64,000 nucleotides of DNA from DATKYQ01 sp964640665 (lineage in GTDB: Bacteria > Myxococcota > B64-G9). Shown here piece after piece: positions 35,231 to 45,586 of this stretch. Each line of letters starts with the position of its first letter. Position 1 is the first letter of the stretch. The position numbers and the translations under genes were made by a program. Where the stretch lies: contig CAZXHT010000001.1 in NCBI GenBank assembly GCA_964640665.1, positions 124,001-188,000 of the forward strand, in the 5' to 3' direction. The notes below the pieces were generated by a model. That model saw only the letters and a list, made by a program, of their open reading frames with translations. It made no database searches and was not told the DNA's origin.

Positions 35231-35394
35231 AAACGCCTCCCTGGGCGCCGATAGCGAATCACAGGTTTTCTTGTAACGATCATGCGTTCACAAAGTCAAG
35301 GGTTTCAATGTAATTTTATTGACTTCGAATTTCACTGGATAATAACATGAAGCGCGGCTGGTATTCAAATTTACGCTTTCACCGACCGGGGCAC

Positions 35395-37791
35395 ATGGCT
35401 CAGCAGTTCGGGAAATTCAAGCTGTTGAAAAAAATCGCCGTGGGCGGGATGGCTGAGATTCACATCGCCAAGCAGCGGGGCATGGAGGGGTTCGAGAAGA
35501 TAGTAGTCATCAAGACCATCCTGCCGAACCTGGCCAGCAATGATGAATTCGTGCAGATGTTTCTCGACGAGGCGCGCATCGCAGCTCGCCTGACCCACCC
35601 GAACATCGTCCAGATCTACGACCTTGGAAGAGTGGGAAGCACATACTTCATCGCCATGGAGTACGTTCAGGGTGAAAACCTGCGCACGGTGGCAAAAGCC
35701 TGCCGGAAAATAAAAACGTCGCTGCCCTTGCAGCACACGGTGAAGGTCATCAGCCAGGCCTGCGAGGGACTGCACTATGCCCACACGAAACAGGACACCA
35801 GCGGCACGCCGCTCAACATAGTTCACCGGGACATCAGCCCACAGAACATCCTGGTGTCGTTCGAAGGCATTACAAAACTCGTGGACTTCGGCATCGCCAA
35901 GGCCGCCACTCAGTACCAGGAGACCCGCGCCGGGATACTCAAGGGCAAGTATTCCTACATGTCGCCCGAACAGTGCATGAGCCAGCCGGTCGACGCGCGG
36001 AGCGACATCTTTTCAATGGGCATAGTGCTGTGGGAACTGGCCACCGGCTTGCGTCTCTACAAGCTCGACTCCGAGCTGATGATCCTCAAGGAGATCACCG
36101 AGGGCACCGTCCGGCCGCCACGCGAGATAAACCGGCAGATTCCCGCCGAACTCGAAGCGATAATACTGAAGGCCTTGGAGAAACATCCCGAGAACCGTTT
36201 CGCCGATGCGCTCGAGATGCACCTGGCTCTCGAGGAGTTCATGAAGAACCAGGGGCTGATATCCAGCACTGTTCACCTGAGCGCCTTCATGCGCGAGCTG
36301 TTCATGGACAAGCTCGAGAACCTGCGCAAGATCGAGCAGGCCCAGTCCGACGGCGACAGTCTCGAATCTTTACTGTTCGACGATTTGAGTGAACCGGACA
36401 TGTACGTGCCCGGCACGGGCGCAACGCCATCGCAGGTGTCGCCCATAAGCACGCCCTCGAAGCCGCTGTTTCCCAAGCCGACCACCGGTATTTCAAGGAT
36501 CGTCCCGCCGCCCGTGCCTGCGCCGTATGCGAAGCCCGAACGCAAGCTGCTGACCAGCTCGATCGTCATCATCCTGCTGGGAATCCTGGGCATCCTGGCA
36601 TACTTCGTCTACCAGCAAACGAAAAAGCCGGGAGGCAGAGCAACCATTCGAGACGCCGGAACGGTAATCGCACCAACAACGGGCAGTGTTCACGTCACCT
36701 CCAGCCCGGCCGGGGCCGCCGTCTTCCTTGACGGCAACCGCAAAGGAACCACGCCCTGTGACGTAAAAGATCTGCCGTTCGGCAAGCTTTACGCCCTGCG
36801 TGTCTCGAAGGCCGGATTCAAACAATGGAAGACTCAGTTCAAGGTCGAGGATGTCGAGACGCGGCCGTTTCATGCGCAACTGGAGAAGGCCGGCGCCGCG
36901 ACCACCGGCTGGGGCCGGGTGGAAATCGTCACTTCACCGCCCGGCGCGGCGGTCACGCTGGACGGCAAGCCTGTCGATGGGAAGACGCCCTTGACCCTGG
37001 AGCGCCTGGTTGCCGGGGAAAACCACACCCTGGTGGCCGAGCTTACCGGACGCAAGAGTTGGACGAAGACTTTCAGCGTCCCTGCGGGCCGAAGCGTCAA
37101 GCTGACCGGCGACCTGCCCCGCAAGGCGGTGGGCGATTCCGGCACAGAGAATAAGCGCGCCTATGTCAACCTGCGCTCCCGCCCCGGGGGCGCCTCGTAT
37201 TTCCTCAACGGCAGCCCCGTGTCTTCGAGCTTTGCCCTGGAACCCGGGGGTAACTATTTAGTCAGCGCCAGGCTCAAGGGCTACAAGGAATGGTCGCAGC
37301 GCATACATCCCAGGCGCGGCGAACACATGAAAATCGTCGCCAGGCTCGTTCGCAGCCCAAACCCCAGGCTACAAGGCAAGGCCATCCTGTCGCTGGATTG
37401 CAAGCCCTGGGCCAAGGTGTTCGTGGACAACGTGGCCATCGGAACGACTCCCATCGCCAACCACGAGTTGCGGGCCGGCTCACACACCGTTCGCCTGGTG
37501 AACGGACAGCTCCAGGCCACAAAGACAATAAAGATCGTCGCCCGGGGCGGCGAGTCGATCAGGAAAAGCGTAGAGTTCGCGAAAGGCCTGCTGCTGGTGC
37601 GGGCCAAACCATGGGCCGACGTCTATATTCACGGCAAGAAGATCGGCACTACCCCCTTCGAGCCCCAGGAACTCTACGAAGGCATTTACAAGGTGGTATT
37701 GAAAAACCCTACCCTGAACATGACCCTAGAGCGTAAGGCAACCATCAAGCCAGGCGAGAAAACAGTCATCAAGGCCAACTTCCTGCAGTAA
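35395..37791 (+). CDS. Transmembrane Ser/Thr protein kinase with five PEGA domains
   Basis: 798 residues from the ATG at 35395, chosen because MAQQFGKFKLLKKIAVGGMAEIH aligns with the start of the neighbouring kinase; the frame is open from 35347. The kinase domain (about residues 7-275) has the ATP-binding Lys in VVIKTI, the catalytic loop HRDISPQN and DFGIAKA. A single membrane helix (SIVIILLGILGILAYFVY) follows a Pro-rich linker. Outside it are five PEGA-type beta domains, recognisable by repeats such as SSPAGAAVFLDG, SPPGAAVTLDG and KPWADVYIHG. It is a Hanks-type signalling kinase of the myxobacterial kind that probably senses an extracytoplasmic ligand. Substrates are unknown. Confidence 0.93.
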   Translation: MAQQFGKFKLLKKIAVGGMAEIHIAKQRGMEGFEKIVVIKTILPNLASNDEFVQMFLDEARIAARLTHPNIVQIYDLGRVGSTYFIAMEYVQGENLRTVAKACRKIKTSLPLQHTVKVISQACEGLHYAHTKQDTSGTPLNIVHRDISPQNILVSFEGITKLVDFGIAKAATQYQETRAGILKGKYSYMSPEQCMSQPVDARSDIFSMGIVLWELATGLRLYKLDSELMILKEITEGTVRPPREINRQIPAELEAIILKALEKHPENRFADALEMHLALEEFMKNQGLISSTVHLSAFMRELFMDKLENLRKIEQAQSDGDSLESLLFDDLSEPDMYVPGTGATPSQVSPISTPSKPLFPKPTTGISRIVPPPVPAPYAKPERKLLTSSIVIILLGILGILAYFVYQQTKKPGGRATIRDAGTVIAPTTGSVHVTSSPAGAAVFLDGNRKGTTPCDVKDLPFGKLYALRVSKAGFKQWKTQFKVEDVETRPFHAQLEKAGAATTGWGRVEIVTSPPGAAVTLDGKPVDGKTPLTLERLVAGENHTLVAELTGRKSWTKTFSVPAGRSVKLTGDLPRKAVGDSGTENKRAYVNLRSRPGGASYFLNGSPVSSSFALEPGGNYLVSARLKGYKEWSQRIHPRRGEHMKIVARLVRSPNPRLQGKAILSLDCKPWAKVFVDNVAIGTTPIANHELRAGSHTVRLVNGQLQATKTIKIVARGGESIRKSVEFAKGLLLVRAKPWADVYIHGKKIGTTPFEPQELYEGIYKVVLKNPTLNMTLERKATIKPGEKTVIKANFLQ

Positions 37792-37859
37792 GTGTTCCGC
37801 AACAAAAAGACCTTCCAATACGCGTGGTGTCTGAAATATCATCCGAGCGGTTAGGTTCG

Positions 37860-37887
37860 TTGATTGATTGATTGATTGATTGATTGA
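37860..37887. repeat. Tetranucleotide microsatellite (TGAT), seven copies
   Basis: Twenty-eight bases form a perfect tetranucleotide repeat directly before the purine-rich GAGGGGAAG and 21 bases before the ATG of the second kinase gene. It lies outside the coding frame, in the presumed 5' untranslated region. Confidence 0.95.
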
Positions 37888-37908
37888 GAGGGGAAGAATC
37901 GGTTTTCG

Positions 37909-38850
37909 ATGATTCGGCAAGTGGGCAAGTTTCATCTGCTAAAGGAAATCGCCACCGGCGGCATGGCCGAGATCTACATTGCCACGCAGCGCCTGCCCGA
38001 CGGCAGCGACAAGCTGGTGGTCATCAAGATGTTACTTCCCCATCTCAGGAACAACCGCGAGTACGTGCATCTTTTTCTCAACGAGGCGCGCATCGCCTCG
38101 CGCCTGATGCACCCCAACCTGGTGCAGATGTACGACCTGGGATACGCTGACGGGAACTACTTCATCGCCATGGAGCACGTCCACGGCGAAAACGCCCATT
38201 CGATAGCCAGGGCATTCCGCCAGGGAAAGAAACGCATCCCCTTGCGGCACTCCGTGAGAATAGTGCGCCAGGCATGCCTGGGACTGCAATACGCACATAC
38301 CAAGACAGATGTCGCCGGGAGGCCCTTGAACATCGTTCATTGCGACATCAGCCCGCAGAACATCATCGTCTCTTTCGATGGAGAGGCGAAGGTGCTCGAC
38401 TTCGGTGTAGCCAGGGCCACCAGCAACTACGAGAGGCAGGAGTCAAAAAATACGGTCAAGGGCAAGCTGCCCTACATGTCGCCCGAGCAGGTCACGGGCA
38501 AACCGCTCGATGCCCGCACCGACGTCTACGCCGCCGGAACCGTGTTATGGGAACTGGTCACGGGTCGGCGCCGTTACCGACGCATGGAAAACAGGGAAAT
38601 CTTCAAAGACATCATCGAGGGCAGCGCGCCGCCGCCGAACCGCTGGAACCCTGAAATCCCCGAGCAACTCGATGCCGTCATCCTCAAGGCCCTGATCAAG
38701 AACCCTGACGCCCGCTTCCAGACCGCCGAACAGTTCGCCTCCGCCCTGGATGAGGCGACTCGTGTGACCGGGCAGGAGTCGACACCCGAGGACCTGGCGG
38801 CCTTCATGCGCGACCTGTTCGGCGAACGAATCGAGAAACCTGTTCAGTGA
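37909..38850 (+). CDS. Soluble Ser/Thr protein kinase, non-RD type
   Basis: 313 residues, essentially the kinase domain alone. It starts MIRQVGKFHLLKEIATGGMAEIY like its neighbour, has VVIKML for ATP binding and DFGVARA for metal binding. The catalytic loop reads HCDISPQN, so the Arg before the catalytic Asp is replaced by Cys (a non-RD kinase). It has no membrane segment and no sensor domain. It is probably a tandem duplicate of the preceding kinase that lost or never had the PEGA part. It may be regulated differently because activation-loop phosphorylation normally acts through that Arg. The upstream tetranucleotide repeat may alter its expression. Confidence 0.92.
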   Translation: MIRQVGKFHLLKEIATGGMAEIYIATQRLPDGSDKLVVIKMLLPHLRNNREYVHLFLNEARIASRLMHPNLVQMYDLGYADGNYFIAMEHVHGENAHSIARAFRQGKKRIPLRHSVRIVRQACLGLQYAHTKTDVAGRPLNIVHCDISPQNIIVSFDGEAKVLDFGVARATSNYERQESKNTVKGKLPYMSPEQVTGKPLDARTDVYAAGTVLWELVTGRRRYRRMENREIFKDIIEGSAPPPNRWNPEIPEQLDAVILKALIKNPDARFQTAEQFASALDEATRVTGQESTPEDLAAFMRDLFGERIEKPVQ

Positions 38851-38859
38851 TCCAGGCGC

Positions 38860-39381
38860 TCAGACGAGGCCCTTGGCGCGCCGCACCTCTTCCATCGTCT
38901 TGCGGTAGGCAATCTCCCAGTCGCGCGTGCCTTCCTCTAGGTTCCTAAGACGCTTGCGAACCTCGACATCGAGCTCGTCGTGAACTTTCAGGCGGCGCCT
39001 GATGATGTCCGCGATGCGCTTGCGCATGATCCTGTCCTCGGCATAAACCTCGCCGATGTTCGCCGACATTAGCATGAACTCGAGCATCTGGTTGATGATG
39101 AAGTCGAGGGCCTCGTCATCGAGGGGAACCTTCCTGTTGGCGGCGGCAAGGCGGCGGGCCTCGCCGTACTTGGCATTTCCCCAGCCATGCGAGGTCAGCA
39201 CGTCAGTGGTGTAATCGCACACCTCCCGCTCGCTGCGGGCGTACTCGGCCAGGATGGCCTCGAAGTCCCTGGAAGCCTCGGCCTCGAGGCCTTCTTCAAG
39301 CTCGATATCGCCGTTGCCTACCAGCGTGTCGACTATCTCTTTGGCAATGATCGGAATCGTTTTTGTGTATATCTTCATCAT
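38860..39381 (-). CDS. DUF507 family protein
   Basis: 173 residues, mostly helical and charged. The N-terminal segment (MMKIYTKTIPIIAKEIV) and the C-terminal segment (RRLKVHDELDVEVRKRL, DWEIAYRKTMEEVRRAKG) match DUF507, a family found mainly in delta-proteobacteria, Nitrospirae and Aquificae. Its function is unknown. GGAG lies six bases before the second ATG (39378), which may be the true start. It is the last gene of the minus-strand housekeeping cluster, 19 bases after uvrC. Confidence 0.85.
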   Translation of the reverse strand: MMKIYTKTIPIIAKEIVDTLVGNGDIELEEGLEAEASRDFEAILAEYARSEREVCDYTTDVLTSHGWGNAKYGEARRLAAANRKVPLDDEALDFIINQMLEFMLMSANIGEVYAEDRIMRKRIADIIRRRLKVHDELDVEVRKRLRNLEEGTRDWEIAYRKTMEEVRRAKGLV

Positions 39382-39400
39382 TTACTCCATGCGATCGTAT

Positions 39401-41320
39401 TCAAGTTCCCTTATCAGTACCGCCAAGATCGGTCAAGCCGTAAAGAAAATCATGGATGCGCCGTGCCAGGCGGGGTGTCACGCCCCTGACCTCGGTAAGG
39501 CGCCCGGGCACTGCTGACCGCACGCTCCGCAGGCTGCCGAAATGAACCAGCAGTCGCCGCCGCAAAACCGGTCCCACCCCGGGAACCTCATCGAGCAGCG
39601 AGCGTAACTTGCTCTTTCTGCGCAAGCGACGGTGATATGCGACGGCGAAACGGTGCGCCTCGTCCCGCACGCGGGCAAGCAGAAACAGCTCGTCGCTGTC
39701 GGGCCTGAGCAGGATCGGGTTCTTGCGGCCCGGCAGGTAGACTTTCTCCCTGGTTCGCGTGCCCTTTTTCTTCTCGGCGCGTCCCTTGGCCAGCGCCGCC
39801 AGGTCGACATCCGTAACACCGAGGTCTTCAAACACAGCCCGGACCGCCCCGAGCTGGCCCAACCCGCCATCGAGCAGCACCAAATCGGGGCCGTCATCCC
39901 TGCCCTCCAGAACGGGTCGAAAGCGCCTGGCGATCACCTCGCGCATCATGTCCACGTCGGAATCCGGGGCCGCATCGCGAATTCGGTAGCGCCGATACTC
40001 CGCCGGAGCCGGTTCGCCGTCCACAAGCACGGCCATCGAGCCAACGCTCCAGCTTCCCCCCAGGGTGGAAAGGTCAAAGCAGTCGATGCGCCGCGGCAAG
40101 CGTGCGAGGCCGAGCCGCTTCTCCAGGCGTTCGAGTCGATTCATCAGTATTCCGGTGGTGGCGAGCTTTGACCGGAAAGCTTCGCGGGCATTCTCGCGGG
40201 CCAGATCGATTAGTTCGGCCGTGCCGCGCCGGGGAGCGAGCAGCTTGACTTTACCCGGACGCCTCTCACACAGGAACTCGCGGAGCAAAGCAAGATCACC
40301 ATCGCCCTCCGCCCCCAGGGACGCTTCGGGCGGCAGGAAGATCTCCGGAGGCACCTCGGCCCCGCTGCCGTAGTGCCGGGTGAAGATCTGGCGCACCAGG
40401 TCGGCCGCGGGTGCCCGGCTGTCCGAGAAAGAGAAGCGACTGATGCCCAATAGCCCCCCCCTTCTCACGTGCAAAATCACGATCACGCCCGCCGCACCCT
40501 CCCGGTGGATACCGAGAGCGTCCCGGTCTTTTCCGGACGGGTCGACGAGCGCTTTCCGGTCGAGCGCACCGCTGACGGCCGCAATCCTGTCACGCAGGCG
40601 GGTGGCATCCTCGAAACGCAGCTCGGTGGCCGCCGCTCGCATCCTGTCCCGAAGCGCCCCGATGACGTCGTCACCGCGACCGGAGAGAAGAGACACGGCC
40701 TGCTTGATACGCCGGGCGTACTCGTCCGGCGACACCTCGAGGGTGCAGGGGCCCAGACAGCGACCCATCTGATGCAGCAGGCACGGTCTTTGGCGCCCGC
40801 GGAAAGAGGTGTCGTTGCAAGTCCTCAGGCCGAACGCAGTCTGCAATAGGCGAAAGGTCTCCCGCGCGGCCGTGGCCGATGTGTAAGGACCGAACCATCG
40901 CCCGCCGCCGTCTGCGTGCGGATCGCCTCGCGGGCGCCGGCGGTCGAGGACCAGGCGCGGGTAGGGCTGCGAGCCCGTGATGCGGATCGATAAGAAGTTC
41001 TTGTCGTCCGTCAGATCGACGTTGTAGCGCGGCCGTTTCTTCCCGATCTGTTCGCGTTCGAGAGTTAAAGCGTCCTTCTCAGAGGACGTCACTACTACCT
41101 CAATGTCGCCCAGCTCGCGGTCGAGGCGTGCAACGAAGGCCCGTTCGTCACCGGAGGCCCTGAAATAGCTACGTACCCGCGAACGCAGGTTCTTCGCCTT
41201 GCCGATGTAGATCACGGCCCCGCGCAGCCCCTTCATAAGGTATACCCCGGGCCTGGTCGGAAGCCTCTCGATCAGTGCTTCCAACCGTGCGCCTCTCAGC
41301 GGCTGTACATTCCGGGCCAT
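39401..41320 (-). CDS. uvrC: Excinuclease ABC subunit C (UvrC)
   Basis: 639 residues, full length. The N-terminal GIY-YIG nuclease domain shows RPGVYLMKG and VIYIGKAKNLRSRVRSYF. The UVR helix pair (ATELRFEDATRLRDRIAAV) and the C-terminal RNase H-like nuclease (CFDLSTLGGS, VLLDGGLGQL, DEAHRFAV) are present, and tandem helix-hairpin-helix motifs (LDEVPGVGPVLRRRLL, VRGVTPRLARRI) end the protein. UvrC makes both incisions in nucleotide excision repair after damage is handed over by UvrB, which is coded 8 bases upstream. Confidence 0.97.
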   Translation of the reverse strand: MARNVQPLRGARLEALIERLPTRPGVYLMKGLRGAVIYIGKAKNLRSRVRSYFRASGDERAFVARLDRELGDIEVVVTSSEKDALTLEREQIGKKRPRYNVDLTDDKNFLSIRITGSQPYPRLVLDRRRPRGDPHADGGGRWFGPYTSATAARETFRLLQTAFGLRTCNDTSFRGRQRPCLLHQMGRCLGPCTLEVSPDEYARRIKQAVSLLSGRGDDVIGALRDRMRAAATELRFEDATRLRDRIAAVSGALDRKALVDPSGKDRDALGIHREGAAGVIVILHVRRGGLLGISRFSFSDSRAPAADLVRQIFTRHYGSGAEVPPEIFLPPEASLGAEGDGDLALLREFLCERRPGKVKLLAPRRGTAELIDLARENAREAFRSKLATTGILMNRLERLEKRLGLARLPRRIDCFDLSTLGGSWSVGSMAVLVDGEPAPAEYRRYRIRDAAPDSDVDMMREVIARRFRPVLEGRDDGPDLVLLDGGLGQLGAVRAVFEDLGVTDVDLAALAKGRAEKKKGTRTREKVYLPGRKNPILLRPDSDELFLLARVRDEAHRFAVAYHRRLRRKSKLRSLLDEVPGVGPVLRRRLLVHFGSLRSVRSAVPGRLTEVRGVTPRLARRIHDFLYGLTDLGGTDKGT

Positions 41321-41328
41321 GCCTCTAT

Positions 41329-43308
<1,980 letters not shown>

Positions 43309-43322
43309 TGCACCTCACCCCG

Positions 43323-44894
43323 TCAACCGACCTTCCAGGTGGTTCCCTCGGGGCCGTCCATCAACTCGACACCCATGGTCTTCAGCCGCCCACGGATTTC
43401 ATCGGCGCGCGCAAAGTCCTTGTCGGCCCGGGCCTGGTTGCGTTCGATCACCAACCGATCGATCTCTTCGGGGTCGCTTGCGACCAAGCGCAGAGCCCTG
43501 GACTTCAACGCCGCGAGCGCCTCGGCCGGATTGCGCTCCAGGACGCCCAGCACCGCGGCCATGCGATCGAGTGCGTCGCGGATTACCTGGATGGTGGAGG
43601 TAATCAGGGCCTCGGCCTTCTTTTCCTTGTTATCCAGCACGTCGTTCGCCAGGTGCATGGCGTCCGAGACGACAGCCAGCGCCGCGGCTGCGTTGAAGTC
43701 GTCGTCCATGGCAGCACTGAATCGCGGGCGCAACGCGTCCACTTCTTCTCGCCTGACGATCTCTCCGACGCCCGTCGCGGCGCTGTCTAAGAACTTGTCC
43801 ATACGCTGAAGCGTTGTGTACAGGTAGCTCAGGCGCCTCTGGTTTTCCTCGAGCGACGGCAGGCGTATGGCCCGTCCCGCCGACTCGCCGGAGAGATTCT
43901 CGTTGCAGGCCGGGCATTTCTTCGCCTCTAGGTCCGCGCGGCTCAGCGCGGCGCCGCAGTCGGGGCAGTTGAACTCCACCTCGAAGTTGATCGGGCTGCG
44001 ATAGTGGGTCGTCAGCAAGAAGTAGCGCAGCGCCTCCGGGTCGTAGCGCCGGCAGATTTCACGGACGGTGAAAAAATTGCCCAGCGACTTGGACATCTTC
44101 TCCTTGTCGATGTTGACGAAGCCGTTATGGAAAAAGTAGCGCACGAAGGGTACGCCGTGGGCCGCCTCGGCCTGGGCGATCTCGTTCTCGTGGTGGGGAA
44201 AGATAAGATCCTTGCCGCCGCCGTGAATGTCGAAAGTCTTGCCCAGATACTTGGTGCTCATGGTCGAGCACTCGATGTGCCAGCCGGGTCGGCCCTTGCC
44301 CCAGGGGCTGTCCCATTTTGGTTCTCCCGGTTTGGACGCTTTCCAGAGAACGAAATCGAGCGGGCTGTGTTTGCGCCGGTCAACCTCAACCCGCGCGCCG
44401 GCCTTGAGGTCGTCGAGGTTTCGTTTCGAAAGCTTGCCGTAGTCGGAATACGATGGAACGTCGAAATAGACGTCTCCGTCCACGACGTATGCGTGTCCGC
44501 GATCGATCAAGGCGCGCACCGTCTCGATGATGTCTGGGATGTGCCCGGTGACACGCGGCTCGACATCGGGGCGCTTGATCATCAGCGCGTCCATGTCGGT
44601 GTAGAACTCGCGGATGTTTTTATCGGTCAATTCGCCGGTCGAGATGCCCAGTTCACCCGCTCGCTTGATGATCTTGTCGTCGACGTCGGTGAAGTTGCGC
44701 ACGTAGATCACCTCGAAGCCGCACGATTGCAGGTAGCGGTAGATCACGTCGGCGGTTACATAGGCCCGGGCGTGACCGACGTGGCACATGTCGTAGACGG
44801 TTACTCCGCAGACGTACATGCCGACCTTGCCGGGCACCAGCGGCTCGAACGGCTGCTTGCCGTTTGTGAGAGTGTTGTAAATTGTCAGGCTCAT
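43323..44894 (-). CDS. cysS: Cysteinyl-tRNA synthetase with zinc-ribbon insertion
   Basis: 523 residues from the ATG at 44894, with GGAGG six bases upstream; the open frame extends to 45275 but without family similarity there. The class I signatures are clear: Cys in MYVCGVTVYD (zinc ligand), HVGHARAYV (HIGH-like) and KMSKSLGNFF (KMSKS). Unusually, a two-CxxC zinc-ribbon-like segment (NCPDCGAALS to KCPACNENLS, coded about 43890-43980) is inserted after NFEVEF, where the catalytic domain normally passes to the helical domain. The enzyme charges tRNA-Cys, of direct interest in an organism that makes very Cys-rich proteins. Confidence 0.95.
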   Translation of the reverse strand: MSLTIYNTLTNGKQPFEPLVPGKVGMYVCGVTVYDMCHVGHARAYVTADVIYRYLQSCGFEVIYVRNFTDVDDKIIKRAGELGISTGELTDKNIREFYTDMDALMIKRPDVEPRVTGHIPDIIETVRALIDRGHAYVVDGDVYFDVPSYSDYGKLSKRNLDDLKAGARVEVDRRKHSPLDFVLWKASKPGEPKWDSPWGKGRPGWHIECSTMSTKYLGKTFDIHGGGKDLIFPHHENEIAQAEAAHGVPFVRYFFHNGFVNIDKEKMSKSLGNFFTVREICRRYDPEALRYFLLTTHYRSPINFEVEFNCPDCGAALSRADLEAKKCPACNENLSGESAGRAIRLPSLEENQRRLSYLYTTLQRMDKFLDSAATGVGEIVRREEVDALRPRFSAAMDDDFNAAAALAVVSDAMHLANDVLDNKEKKAEALITSTIQVIRDALDRMAAVLGVLERNPAEALAALKSRALRLVASDPEEIDRLVIERNQARADKDFARADEIRGRLKTMGVELMDGPEGTTWKVG

Positions 44895-44905
44895 TGCGTT
44901 CCTCC

Positions 44906-45586
44906 CTAATGACTTAAGCGGGCGCGTCGCCTGATGCGAATGAGCGTGCGGACGTTCAGCACCCATAGCAACAGAATAACCAGGACCGCCAGCGGATACC
45001 ACCAGGCGCTGCGGGGCAACTTGCCGTCTTGCAACATGTAGACGGGCCCCTCCCGCGGCGCGCTCGGAAAATGCTTGCGGTAGTAGCTCAACACGCGATC
45101 GTAGCGCCTGGTCTCGTCGAAGCTCACAAGCCTGCCATCGAAATCGCTGTCGATCGCGCCCAGGCAGCCTGCCTCCTTTTCCGAGGGAGCCGCTATCAAA
45201 ATGCGGCTGCCCAGGTCGGATCCCAGCAGGTACAAAAAGCGCACACTGCCCGTCAGCAGGTCGGCCTTGATGCACATGTCCCTGGCGATGCCGTGCAGGT
45301 GCACGTAACTGTTGTGCTCAAGCGGCCTGGTCTGCATCTCTTCGGCCAGGCCGAGATCGACAGGTGTGCGTGATTCGAAGAAATAGGTCAGGTCATCGCG
45401 CAGCATGTAGATCAAGACCAGCGCCAGCGCCAACACCAGGCAGACGAAGATGCGCGCCCTGAGCCTGCGCGATCGCAATTTACGTTCTTCCGATTCCCCG
45501 ACGCCCAGTGGATTCGTCTCGGCGCTCCCCGATTCGAAGAAACCATCTTCCCCTGACGCCGGTGCATTGTTTTGTGCGTCATTCAT
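44906..45586 (-). CDS. Hypothetical bitopic membrane protein
   Basis: 226 residues from the ATG at 45586, which overlaps the ispDF stop by eight bases. There are two hydrophobic segments, IFVCLVLALALVLIYML near residue 50 and WYPLAVLVILLLWVLNV near the C-terminus, with an extracytoplasmic domain of about 130 residues between them (GIARDMCIKADLLTGSVRFLYLLG). A basic tail (RIRRRARLSH) would face the cytoplasm. I do not recognise the family. It sits between ispDF and cysS in the same operon. Confidence 0.75.
   Translation of the reverse strand: MNDAQNNAPASGEDGFFESGSAETNPLGVGESEERKLRSRRLRARIFVCLVLALALVLIYMLRDDLTYFFESRTPVDLGLAEEMQTRPLEHNSYVHLHGIARDMCIKADLLTGSVRFLYLLGSDLGSRILIAAPSEKEAGCLGAIDSDFDGRLVSFDETRRYDRVLSYYRKHFPSAPREGPVYMLQDGKLPRSAWWYPLAVLVILLLWVLNVRTLIRIRRRARLSH

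Noticed and set aside
35319..35345. Promoter TTGACT/TAATAA before the PEGA kinase
   Set aside because: Spacing of 15 bases is too short for a confident sigma-70 call.
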